Positions 31,871 to 39,408 of a stretch of 64,000 bases of DNA are shown here, piece by piece. Position 1 is the first letter of the stretch, and each line of letters starts with the position of its first letter. Source of the DNA: DASSJM01 sp036280655 (GTDB taxonomy: Bacteria; Actinomycetota; UBA4738; HRBIN12); the NCBI GenBank assembly GCA_036280655.1, contig DASUQI010000069.1:14467-78466 (forward strand). Reading direction: 5' to 3'. The notes below the pieces were generated by a model, which worked only from the letters and a program-made list of their open reading frames with translations, made no database searches and was not told where the DNA came from. Position numbers and translations under genes: made by a program.

Positions 31871-32482
31871 ATGAACAAGACCGATCTCGTCGACCAGGCG
31901 TTCTTGCGCGCCGACCTGCCGGAATTCCGCCCGGGTGACACCGTCAAGGTGCACGTCCGGGTCGTCGAGGCCGGGCGCGAGCGCATCCAGGTGTTCCAAG
32001 GCGTCGTGATTCGCCGCCAGGGCGGGGGGCTCCAGGAGACCTTCACCGCACGGAAGATCTCGTTCGGCGTGGGGGTCGAGCGCACGTTCCCGCTGCACTC
32101 GCCTTCGATCGCCAAGCTCGAGGTAGTCTCGCGGGGCCACGTCCGCCGCGCCAAGCTCTATTACCTCCGCGAGCTCCGAGGCAAGAAGGCCCGTATCCGC
32201 GAGCGCCGCCTCGGCGAGGGGGAGCTCGCCGCGATCGCCGCCGCGGAGGCCGAGCGCTCAGCCGCCGGCGCCGCGGCCGAGGAGGACGCTGCGGAGGAGC
32301 CCGACGAAGCGACTGCCGATGGCGAGGTTGGCGAGCCGAGCGGCGAGGACGAGACCGCCGCCGAGGTGTCCGAGGCGGCCGAGGTCGAGCCCGACGCGGA
32401 GACCGCGCCCGACCCAGAGGCGAGCGACGAGCCCGAGACCGCCCCCGACGCCGAGCCGGCCGACGCCGAGGTCCAGAGCTAA
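31871..32482 (+). CDS. rplS: 50S ribosomal protein L19 with a long acidic C-terminal extension
   Basis: L19 sits at the 30S-50S interface. The normal domain covers residues 1 to about 113, with the conserved start FRPGDTVKVHVRVVE and the end KLYYLRELRGKKARIRERR. A further 90 residues follow, made almost only of Glu, Ala, Asp, Pro and Ser. L19 normally ends at about 115-120, so the tail is an addition and its strong negative charge is unusual on an RNA-bound protein. A hairpin 12 bases after the stop probably ends the transcript. lepB, often next in line, is absent. Confidence 0.95.
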   Translation: MNKTDLVDQAFLRADLPEFRPGDTVKVHVRVVEAGRERIQVFQGVVIRRQGGGLQETFTARKISFGVGVERTFPLHSPSIAKLEVVSRGHVRRAKLYYLRELRGKKARIRERRLGEGELAAIAAAEAERSAAGAAAEEDAAEEPDEATADGEVGEPSGEDETAAEVSEAAEVEPDAETAPDPEASDEPETAPDAEPADAEVQS

Positions 32483-32493
32483 CGCTCCACACC

Positions 32494-32514
32494 CGGGACC
32501 GGCTATCGGTCCCG
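32494..32514 (+). terminator. Hairpin after rplS, probable terminator without U-tract
   Basis: A perfect 8-bp stem, CGGGACCG (32494-32501) and CGGTCCCG (32507-32514), with a 5-base loop GCTAT. The bases after it are C/T mixed rather than a run of T, as is common for high-GC actinobacterial terminators. Confidence 0.5.
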
Positions 32515-32519
32515 TCCTC

Positions 32520-32525
32520 TACCAT
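32520..32525 (+). promoter_or_regulatory. Candidate -10 element upstream of rnhB
   Basis: TACCAT immediately after the rplS hairpin, about 50 bases before the rnhB start. Confidence 0.3.
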
Positions 32526-32577
32526 CCCCCGCGGGGCGATGTGATGGTGCTCGCTGATCGGATCCACCGCAGTCGTC

Positions 32578-33231
32578 GTGCGTCGGATGGTTGAATCGGC
32601 GCTGGATCTCGGGCACTACGAGCGTGGGCTCCGCGCCCAGGGCTTCCGGCTGATCGCGGGTGTCGACGAGGCGGGGCGCGGGGCGCTCGCGGGACCGCTC
32701 GTCGCCGCGGCCGTGATCCTGCCCGACGGCTTCGATCTCGAGGGCATCAACGACTCCAAGATGCTGACTGCCAACCAGCGCGCGGTCGCGTTCGACCGGA
32801 TCGTCGCGGACGCGGTGGCCTGGTCGGTGCATCGGTGCATGCCGACGAGGATCGACCGGCGCGGTCTCCAGCGGACGAACCTCTCCCTTTTGCGGCGATG
32901 CGTCACGGGCCTGTCCGTCCAGCCCGACTACGTCCTCTCCGACGGCTTCCCCGTCCGCCGGCTCCCCGTCCCGAACCTCTCGATCAAGAAGGGCGACGCT
33001 GTCACCGCGTCGGTGGCGGCCGCATCGATCGTCGCGAAGGTGACCCGCGACCGGATGATGGATCGCTACCACCGGCGGTTCCCCGAGTACGGGTTCGACC
33101 ACAACCGCGGCTACGGGACGAACGGGCATCGAGACGCGCTCCGGCGACTCGGCCCCACTCCGATCCACCGGTACTCGTTCAAGGGCCTTAGGACCGGCTA
33201 CTACGACGGCGATAGGGTGACCGAACCGTGA
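32578..33231 (+). CDS. rnhB: Ribonuclease HII
   Basis: A 217-residue RNase HII that cleaves RNA in RNA-DNA hybrids, including single ribonucleotides. D30 and E31 in AGVDEAGRGALAGPLV are the first catalytic pair, YVLSDGFP and TASVAAASIVAKVTRDRMM hold further conserved residues, and HRRFPEYGFDHNRGYGT is the typical C-terminal block. The start is GTG 32578 or ATG 32587; neither has a good ribosome binding site. Its TGA overlaps the GTG of the DUF2469 gene. Confidence 0.93.
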   Translation: MRRMVESALDLGHYERGLRAQGFRLIAGVDEAGRGALAGPLVAAAVILPDGFDLEGINDSKMLTANQRAVAFDRIVADAVAWSVHRCMPTRIDRRGLQRTNLSLLRRCVTGLSVQPDYVLSDGFPVRRLPVPNLSIKKGDAVTASVAAASIVAKVTRDRMMDRYHRRFPEYGFDHNRGYGTNGHRDALRRLGPTPIHRYSFKGLRTGYYDGDRVTEP

Positions 33232-33533
33232 ACCACGACGAAGGCGACATCGAGCGGTTCGAGGAGGAGCGCGAGCTCGAGATCTACCGCGAGTACCGGG
33301 ACGTGGTCCCGATGTTCTCCTACGCCGTGGAGACGGAGCGGCGCTTCTACCTCGCGAACCAGGTCGAGCTCGCCGAGCGCAGCGACGGGTGGGTGGAGCT
33401 GAAGCTCGGCGACGCCTGGGTGTGGGACATGTTCCGGCCGGCCCGGTTCGTCTCGAGCGTCCGCGTGTTGACGCGCCGCGACGTGAACGTCGAGGAGCTC
33501 CGGCAGGACGACTCCGTCCAGCTCCCCGAGTAG
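33228..33533 (+). CDS. DUF2469 actinobacterial conserved protein
   Basis: A 101-residue acidic protein beginning MNHDEGDIERFEEERELEIY, with YAVETERRFYLANQVEL and a C-terminal WVWDMFRPARFVSSVRVLT block. This matches the DUF2469 family (Rv2901c type), which is practically confined to Actinobacteria and lies between rnhB and yraN there as here. Function is unknown. The GTG start overlaps the rnhB stop (GTGA). Confidence 0.9.
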   Translation: MNHDEGDIERFEEERELEIYREYRDVVPMFSYAVETERRFYLANQVELAERSDGWVELKLGDAWVWDMFRPARFVSSVRVLTRRDVNVEELRQDDSVQLPE

Positions 33534-33558
33534 TCCGGGCGATGTCGGCGGCCGCCGC

Positions 33559-33564
33559 TAACGT
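33559..33564 (+). promoter_or_regulatory. -10 element of leaderless yraN promoter
   Basis: TAACGT, 6 bases before the GTG at 33571. Confidence 0.5.
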
Positions 33565-33570
33565 CCGGCC

Positions 33571-33933
33571 GTGCGGGCCACCAGTGAACGTTCCGAACGC
33601 GGGCGCGTCGGCGAGGACGCCGCTCTGCGCGCCTACCGGCGGCGCGGCTACGAGTTGGTCGCCCGCAACTGGACTTGTTCGCTCGGCGAGCTGGACCTCG
33701 TCCTGCGGTTCGGCGACCGGCTCGTCATCTGCGAGGTGAAGACGAGGGGCGGCGCTGCGTTTGGGGGCGGCTACGACGCGGTGACGTGGTCGAAACGCCG
33801 AACGCTCCGCCGGCTCGCGGAGGTCTTCGTGCGGCAGGCGTCGATCGAGATCGCCGAGATCAGGTTCGACGTCGCGAGCGTGTGGGTCGGCGACGGCGTC
33901 CCCGACGTAGAGATCTTCGAGGACGCGTTCTGA
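33571..33933 (+). CDS. yraN: UPF0102/YraN-family nuclease-fold protein
   Basis: A 120-residue YraN protein with a restriction-endonuclease-like fold. GELDLVLRFGDRLVICEVKTRG holds the D and ExK residues of a PD-(D/E)xK active site. The GEDAALRAYRRRGYELVARNW start is typical. The family sits beside comM and dprA and is thought to act in recombination or transformation, though its activity is poorly defined. Confidence 0.92.
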   Translation: MRATSERSERGRVGEDAALRAYRRRGYELVARNWTCSLGELDLVLRFGDRLVICEVKTRGGAAFGGGYDAVTWSKRRTLRRLAEVFVRQASIEIAEIRFDVASVWVGDGVPDVEIFEDAF

Positions 33934-33958
33934 CGCGAGTCGTGTCGGTGCCTCGCGC

Positions 33959-33964
33959 TAGGGT
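33959..33964 (+). promoter_or_regulatory. -10 element of comM
   Basis: TAGGGT, 9 bases before the GTG at 33974. Confidence 0.45.
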
Positions 33965-33973
33965 CGCGCGACG

Positions 33974-35506
33974 GTGTACGGGCGCGTCAACGGTGTCACG
34001 GTCGTGGGGGTCCGCGGACACCTGGTCGTCGTCGAGGCGTACATCGGGCGAGGACTGCCCTCGCTCACCCTGACGGGGCTTCCCGGCGCGGCCGTGCAGG
34101 ACGCGCGCGACCGGATCCGGCCGGCCGTCGAGAACGCGCGGCTCGAATGGCCGCTTCGCCGGGTGGTCGTCAACCTGTCGCCCGGCAACCTCCGGAAGGA
34201 CGGGCCGGGCCTGGACCTGCCGGTCGCGATGGGCGTGCTCTCGGCGTCGGCGCAGGTACGTTCGGCGGTGCTCGCCGGGTGGGTGTTCGCGGGCGAGCTC
34301 TCGCTCCGAGGCGAGCTGGTCTCGACGCCCGGGATCCTCTCGGCCGCCGTCGCGGCGGCTCGAGCCGGATCGCGCGGCATCGTCGTCCCGAGCGCCAACG
34401 CCCCCGAGGCCGCGCTCGTCGAGGACCTCGAGGTCGTCGGGGCGCCGACGCTCGGCGACGTGGTGTCGTTCTTTCGAGGTGCATGGACGCCGTCGCCGCC
34501 CGTGGACGATCGACCCTCCGGCGACGGCCGGCACGAGGTGGACCTAAGCGAGGTCCGCGGCCAGGCCCAGGCCCGCCGCGCGCTCGAGATCGCCGCGGCC
34601 GGGGGCCACAACGTGCTGCTCGTGGGCTCGCCCGGCGCGGGCAAGACGATGCTCGCCCGGCGACTCGCGACGATCCTGCCCACGATGTCCCGGCCCGAAG
34701 CGCTCGAGGTCACCCAGCTGCATTCGGTCGCCGGGGTGCTCCACGGAGGCCTCGTCCGGGAGCGACCGTTCCGCTCGCCGCACCACTCCGTGTCGGCGGC
34801 GGCTCTGCTCGGCGGCGGCGCGGGGTACCTGCGGCCCGGCGAGGTCTCGCTCGCGCACCACGGGGTGCTGTTCCTCGACGAGTTCACCGAGTTCCGGCGG
34901 GACGCAGTCGAGGGGCTCCGGCAACCGCTCGAGGACGGACGCGTCGTCGTGACCAGGATGGCCGCGACGGCGACGTTCCCGGCGCGGTTCACGCTCGTGG
35001 CCGCCACCAACCCGTGCCCGTGCGGGTTCGCCGGCGATCCGGTCCGACGGTGCAGGTGCCGGGACGATCGCCTGCAGGCGTACGCGGCGAAGCTGTCGGG
35101 TCCGCTGCTCGACCGTGTCGACATCCACCTGACGGTCCCGAGGCTCACCAAGCGCGAGCTGCTCGGCGAGGCGCACGCCGAGTCCTCGTCGTCGGTCCGC
35201 CAGCGCGTTGAGGAGGCGCGCGGACGACAGCGTCGCCGCTACGCGACCCTCGGGCCGATCTGCAACGCCCAGCTCCCCGGCCCGCTCGTCCGTCGCGAGT
35301 CGCGGATGTCGCAGGAGGCCCGGTCGATGCTCGCCGCCGCGGTCGATCGTCACGGCCTGACCGGTCGTGGGTTCGACCGGGTGCTGAAGGTCGCGCGGAC
35401 GATCGCCGACCTGGCGGGGATCGACCGCGTGATGCCCGAGCAGGTCGTCGAGGCGCTCGCGTATCGCGCGAGCACGCCCGCGACGGAGCTCGAGCGTGTC
35501 GGGTGA
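33974..35506 (+). CDS. comM: ComM/YifB family AAA ATPase (Mg-chelatase-like)
   Basis: A 510-residue protein. The N-terminal Lon-like (ChlI) domain has FVVEAYIGRGLPSLTLTGLPGAA-type sequence near residues 20-40. The AAA core has Walker A VGSPGAGKTML (about 217-227) and a Walker B at LFLDEFTEF. A C-terminal Mg-chelatase domain includes a CPCGFAGDPVRRCRC zinc-like cluster. ComM is a branch-migration helicase that helps integrate incoming DNA during natural transformation. It overlaps dprA by 11 bases, so the two uptake genes are coupled. Confidence 0.93.
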   Translation: MYGRVNGVTVVGVRGHLVVVEAYIGRGLPSLTLTGLPGAAVQDARDRIRPAVENARLEWPLRRVVVNLSPGNLRKDGPGLDLPVAMGVLSASAQVRSAVLAGWVFAGELSLRGELVSTPGILSAAVAAARAGSRGIVVPSANAPEAALVEDLEVVGAPTLGDVVSFFRGAWTPSPPVDDRPSGDGRHEVDLSEVRGQAQARRALEIAAAGGHNVLLVGSPGAGKTMLARRLATILPTMSRPEALEVTQLHSVAGVLHGGLVRERPFRSPHHSVSAAALLGGGAGYLRPGEVSLAHHGVLFLDEFTEFRRDAVEGLRQPLEDGRVVVTRMAATATFPARFTLVAATNPCPCGFAGDPVRRCRCRDDRLQAYAAKLSGPLLDRVDIHLTVPRLTKRELLGEAHAESSSSVRQRVEEARGRQRRRYATLGPICNAQLPGPLVRRESRMSQEARSMLAAAVDRHGLTGRGFDRVLKVARTIADLAGIDRVMPEQVVEALAYRASTPATELERVG

Positions 35507-36623
35507 GGCCGAGGGCCCGCCGTGGCCGACCTGGCCGGACGGGTTCGTCCTGACCGACGAGGACCGTCGTGCGCTCCTCGTGCTCTCGGCGCTCCGAACG
35601 ATCACGCCGCGACGGCTGATCGCCCTCGCCGCCGAACGCGCCACGGCCGCCGCCGTGCTCGCGCACGTCCGAGGCGGACGCGCCGGGAGCGACGGCGACC
35701 GGCGGTTCGCCCGCTCGCTGGATCCGAACGCACTCGCCGCCCGAGCGGAGGCGTCGGGCGCCCGGTTCGTGACGTGGGGTTCGCCCGAGTACCCGTCGCA
35801 GCTCGAGCAGATCCACGACCCGCCCGCCGCGCTGTATGTGATCGGTGCGCCGCCGCCGGACGTCACGCGCGCCGTCGCGATCGTCGGGGCCCGCAGGTGC
35901 ACGGCGCTCGGGCGGGAGCAGGCCGCCGACCTCGGCAGCGCGCTCGCGCTCGCCGGCGTGACGGTCGTGAGCGGCGCCGCCCGAGGCATCGACGCGGCGG
36001 CGCACGAGGGGGCGCTCTCGGCCGGCCGGGCGACGCTCGCGGTGCTTGGCTGCGGCGTCGACGTCGCGTACGACCCCGGCGGTCGGGACCTCCTGCGGCG
36101 CATCGGTGCGAGCGGGACGATCGTCTCGGAGTTCGCGCCCGGCACGCCGCCGGAGCCGCGCAACTTCCCCGCGCGTAACCGGATCGTCGCCGGCCTGTGT
36201 CGGGCGACGGTCGCGGTCGAGGGCGCGGCCGGTAGCGGCTCGCTCATCACCGCGGAGCACGCGTTGGAGTTCGGGCGGGAGGTATTCGCCCTGCCGGGTT
36301 CCGTGACGAGCCCGCTGGCGCACGTCCCTCTGCAGCTGATCCGGGACGGCGCCGGGATGATCCGCGGCTCCGAGGACCTCCTGCACGACCTCGGTCTCGA
36401 GCTCGACGCGCAGGCCGTCCGCGAGGATCTGAGCGACGCCGAGGTGAGAGGGCTCGGCGCGCTCACCGGTCCGACGCTTCCCGAACGGGTCGCCGCCACC
36501 CTCGACATCGGCCTCCCGGAGGCGGTCGCGGTGCTGATGGAGCTCGAGCTCCGGGGCTTCGTGCGGAGCGTGGGCGGCCGGTACGAGGCCACGCTGAAGG
36601 GCGCCGCCGCGTCCGCCCGCTGA
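35496..36623 (+). CDS. dprA: DNA-processing protein DprA (Smf)
   Basis: A 375-residue DprA that loads RecA on incoming single strands. The Rossmann-like core shows VAIVGARRCTALGREQA, VVSGAARGIDAAAHEGAL and the FPARNRIVAGL block. The C-terminal winged-helix (about 315-370) is intact. Together with comM and yraN it suggests at least ancestral competence for transformation. It starts at GTG 35496 inside the end of comM. Confidence 0.94.
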   Translation: MSGEAEGPPWPTWPDGFVLTDEDRRALLVLSALRTITPRRLIALAAERATAAAVLAHVRGGRAGSDGDRRFARSLDPNALAARAEASGARFVTWGSPEYPSQLEQIHDPPAALYVIGAPPPDVTRAVAIVGARRCTALGREQAADLGSALALAGVTVVSGAARGIDAAAHEGALSAGRATLAVLGCGVDVAYDPGGRDLLRRIGASGTIVSEFAPGTPPEPRNFPARNRIVAGLCRATVAVEGAAGSGSLITAEHALEFGREVFALPGSVTSPLAHVPLQLIRDGAGMIRGSEDLLHDLGLELDAQAVREDLSDAEVRGLGALTGPTLPERVAATLDIGLPEAVAVLMELELRGFVRSVGGRYEATLKGAAASAR

Positions 36624-36715
36624 GCCGTCGGCCGGCACCGGCACCGCCCCGCTCGGCTGCTTGAACCACAGGAGCGTGGTTGGTACAAGGTTCCGACCCG
36701 AGCCGAGAGGGACCG

Positions 36716-37711
36716 ATGGCCGCCCGCCCCAACCATGCCGCGTCCGACCTCGCCCCGAGCGACGTCGGCAGCGGCGACGCGGCCTCCGACGAGGCCCTGA
36801 TCGGCGCGTTCGCCGACCATCTCCGCTACGAGCGCCACCTCGCGCCCTCGACCGTCGCGGCCTATCGGAGGGACCTCGCCCAGCTCTCGCGGTTCCTTGG
36901 CCGGGGCGGCCACGGGATGTCGACCGCCCGCCTGGACGATCTCCGTCGCTTCCTCGCCCAGCTCACGACCCTCGGGTACGCTCGCGCGTCGATCGCGAGG
37001 AGGGTCGGGGCGATCCACACCTTCTATCGCTGGGCCCGAGGGCAAGGCGTGATCGAGCGCGATCCCTCGGTCCTGCTCGGCCGGCCGAAGGTCACGTCCA
37101 GGCTGCCGGTTGTGCTTCGGCCCGCGGAGGCGGCCGCGCTCGTCGAGGCGCCGGAGGTGGGGGTGGCGGCGGAGGCCGACGAGGAGGCCGCTCGTCGGGC
37201 CCGCGCGGTCGCGCTCCGCGACCGGGCGATCCTGGAGCTGCTGTACGGGTCGGGGCTGCGCGTCGCCGAGGTCACCGGCCTGACCCTGACGGCGGCGGAC
37301 CTGGACCGCGGGCGCGTGTCCGTGATGGGGAAGGGGTCGAAGGAGCGCGAGGTTCCGATGAGCGACGTCTCCCGCGAGGCGATCGCCGCCTGGCTCTCGG
37401 AGGGCCGGCACCTGCTCGAGCCGGGGGCGGGCGAGACCGCGCTGTTCCTGAACCTCAGGCGTCGCCCGATCTCCCCACGCGACATCCGGCGGCTTGTGGG
37501 ACGATACGGAGGCGCCACGCTGTCCGGTCGACGCGTGTCGCCGCACACCTTGCGACATTCGTTCGCCACCCATCTGCTGGAGGGAGGAGCCGACATCCGC
37601 GCGGTCCAGGAGCTGCTCGGCCACGCCAGCGTGGCGACCACCCAGCGCTACACGCACGTCACCCGTTCCCGCCTGTTCGAGGCCTACCGGCAGAGCCACC
37701 CGAGGGCCTGA
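36716..37711 (+). CDS. xerC: Tyrosine recombinase XerC/XerD
   Basis: A 331-residue Xer recombinase that resolves chromosome dimers at dif. The catalytic set is complete: R182, K206, H277, R280, H303 and Y312 (TTQRYTHV). An N-terminal core-binding SAM-like domain (YERHLAPSTVAAYRRDL) is present. ATG 36716 follows GAGAGGGA and is preferred over a TTG at 36680. Its place between dprA and whiG is the conserved actinobacterial position, so it is housekeeping rather than a phage integrase. XerC versus XerD cannot be separated by eye. Confidence 0.9.
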   Translation: MAARPNHAASDLAPSDVGSGDAASDEALIGAFADHLRYERHLAPSTVAAYRRDLAQLSRFLGRGGHGMSTARLDDLRRFLAQLTTLGYARASIARRVGAIHTFYRWARGQGVIERDPSVLLGRPKVTSRLPVVLRPAEAAALVEAPEVGVAAEADEEAARRARAVALRDRAILELLYGSGLRVAEVTGLTLTAADLDRGRVSVMGKGSKEREVPMSDVSREAIAAWLSEGRHLLEPGAGETALFLNLRRRPISPRDIRRLVGRYGGATLSGRRVSPHTLRHSFATHLLEGGADIRAVQELLGHASVATTQRYTHVTRSRLFEAYRQSHPRA

Positions 37712-38685
37712 TGGCGCGAACCACCAAGGCCGGCGAGGCTGGCGAGGCGGGCGGGGCGAAGAAGGCCGGCAGATCCGGCAGATCCGGCGCGAAGGCCTCG
37801 CCCCGCAGCGGTGCGAAGGCGGGGACCGGCAAGCCGAAGGGCGCCCCGAACGCTCGCGCGACCGACGCGCCCGCGCGCAGGAAGGCGACGACGTCGGCCG
37901 AACCGATCGCTCGCGACGACCTGGATGAGCTCGCGCGTCTCTGGGAGGAGTTCAAACGGGAGGGCTCCGCCGCGCACGCGTCGTCGCGCGAGCGGCTGAT
38001 CCTGCACTACGCGCCGCTCGTGAAGTACGTCGCGAGCCGCGTCGCGACCGGACTCCCGTCAAGCGTCGATCAGGCGGACCTCGTGTCGTACGGGATGTTC
38101 GGGCTCATCGACGCGCTCGAGAAGTTCGATCCCGAACGCGGCAACAAGTTCGAGACGTACGCGATCCCGCGGATCAAGGGAGCGATCATCGACGAGCTCC
38201 GGGCTATGGACTGGGTCCCGCGCTCCGTCCGCTTCAAGGCCCGGGAGATCGAGAAGGCGTACTCGGACCTCGAGTCGATCCTGAAGCGGGCGCCGAGCGA
38301 GAAGGAGATCGCGGAACGGCTCGGCGTGTCGCTCCCCGAGCTCCACGAGGTCATCAACCAAATCTCGTTCGTCCAGGTCCTGCAGCTCGACGAGATCCTC
38401 AGCGTAGGCAGCGACCGAGGAGAGCAGGTCTCGCTCCTCGACACGCTCGCCGACCGCAGCGTCGACCCGACGACCGGGCTCGAGGGTCAGGAGACCCGCG
38501 GCCTGCTCGCCGCCGCGATCAACTCCCTGTCCGAACGGGAGAAGATCGTCGTCACGCTCTACTACTTCGAGGGGCTGACGCTCGCCGAGATCGGGGGGAT
38601 CCTCGGCGTCACCGAGTCCCGCGTCTGCCAGATCCACACGAAGGCCGTCGGGCAGCTGCGGCTGCAGTTCGTCGAGACCGACTGA
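37711..38685 (+). CDS. whiG: FliA/WhiG-family alternative sigma factor
   Basis: A 324-residue sigma factor of the sigma28 group. After a 68-residue Lys/Ala/Gly/Arg-rich tail come region 2 (LVSYGMFGLIDALEKFDPERG, ETYAIPRIKGAIIDELR), region 3 and region 4 (EREKIVVTLYYFEGLTLAEIG, TESRVCQIHTKA). In Streptomyces WhiG at this location controls sporulation; in other actinobacteria FliA-like factors drive motility. No flagellar or whi gene is in this window, so its regulon is open. The basic tail is not part of the usual family. ATG overlaps the xerC stop (TGATG). Confidence 0.92.
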   Translation: MARTTKAGEAGEAGGAKKAGRSGRSGAKASPRSGAKAGTGKPKGAPNARATDAPARRKATTSAEPIARDDLDELARLWEEFKREGSAAHASSRERLILHYAPLVKYVASRVATGLPSSVDQADLVSYGMFGLIDALEKFDPERGNKFETYAIPRIKGAIIDELRAMDWVPRSVRFKAREIEKAYSDLESILKRAPSEKEIAERLGVSLPELHEVINQISFVQVLQLDEILSVGSDRGEQVSLLDTLADRSVDPTTGLEGQETRGLLAAAINSLSEREKIVVTLYYFEGLTLAEIGGILGVTESRVCQIHTKAVGQLRLQFVETD

Positions 38686-38787
38686 TCCCACCGCCTCGCA
38701 CTGCGAGCCGCGAACCGTGAGCTTTGTCACGGTCTGGGGACCGAGGGCACGGTACGGTCCGCCTCCGACGACGGACGGAGGCACCCG

Positions 38788-39336
38788 ATGGCATCCCGAC
38801 TCCCGGCACGGCGCGTGCGGACGCATCGCGGCGCGATGTATGTCCTCGCCGTCCCGATCGCGCTCATGGTGGTCGGGCTCGGTTCCCCCATCTCCGCGGA
38901 TGCGCCGCTCTCTACCGCCGGGTGGCCGTGGCCGGTTCGCGGACCCGTGATCCGCGGGTTCGACCCGCCCGAGGATCCGTTCGGCGCGGGTCACCGCGGG
39001 ATCGACATCGCCGCGTCGGTCGGGACCGCCGTCGTCGCGCCGGCCTCGGGCACGGTGGCTTTCGCCGGCAAGGTCGGCGGTCACCTGTTCGTGACGCTCG
39101 ACCACGGCGGCGAGCTGACCACCACCTACTCGTGGGTCTCGGCGACCTCGGTGCGCAAGGGCGACGTCGTGACGGCCGGGCAGGCCTTCGCCGCGACCGG
39201 GTCGGGTCATCCCGGGTCCGTCGTCCCGCACCTGCATCTCGGCGTGCGGCTCGCGGGCGCGTACCTCGATCCGTTCGCGTTCCTGCTCGACCTGGGCGTG
39301 GTCGACCTCATCCGGCTCGCCCCGCTGTCGGCCTGA
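38788..39336 (+). CDS. Secreted M23 (LytM) family metallopeptidase
   Basis: A 182-residue exported peptidoglycan endopeptidase-like protein. A signal peptide or signal anchor covers about residues 17-37. The compact LytM domain has H69 and D73 (GHRGIDIAASVGT) and a second histidine pair in PHLHLGVRLAG near 150, the four zinc-binding positions of M23 enzymes. It is only the catalytic domain, with no LysM or coiled coil. A secreted M23 gene downstream of whiG and near rpsB is common in actinobacteria. Confidence 0.9.
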   Translation: MASRLPARRVRTHRGAMYVLAVPIALMVVGLGSPISADAPLSTAGWPWPVRGPVIRGFDPPEDPFGAGHRGIDIAASVGTAVVAPASGTVAFAGKVGGHLFVTLDHGGELTTTYSWVSATSVRKGDVVTAGQAFAATGSGHPGSVVPHLHLGVRLAGAYLDPFAFLLDLGVVDLIRLAPLSA

Positions 39337-39369
39337 GTGGCCGCTCGGGCGCACCGCGCTCGCGACGTC

Positions 39370-39375
39370 TAGGAT
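39370..39375 (+). promoter_or_regulatory. Candidate -10 for the beta-propeller gene
   Basis: TAGGAT, about 33 bases before the GTG at 39409; an AGGAGG ribosome binding site (39391-39396) lies in the predicted leader. Confidence 0.4.
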
Positions 39376-39408
39376 GTGCGCCCCCCGACCAGGAGGGCTG
39401 TTCCCCGA

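Noticed and set aside
34544..37699. A 1,051-codon open frame on the minus strand opposite comM, dprA and xer
   Set aside because: It is the antisense shadow of three clear genes in high-GC DNA, rich in Arg/Gly/Pro and without any domain; such shadows occur over nearly every gene here.
36716..37711. Tyrosine recombinase as a sign of a mobile element or integron
   Set aside because: It lies in the conserved actinobacterial dprA-xer-whiG order with no attachment site, phage genes or cargo nearby.
38724..38758. Promoter of TTGTCA and TACGGT before the M23 peptidase gene
   Set aside because: The spacer is 23 bases, too long for a housekeeping promoter, and the sequence does not match a WhiG promoter either.
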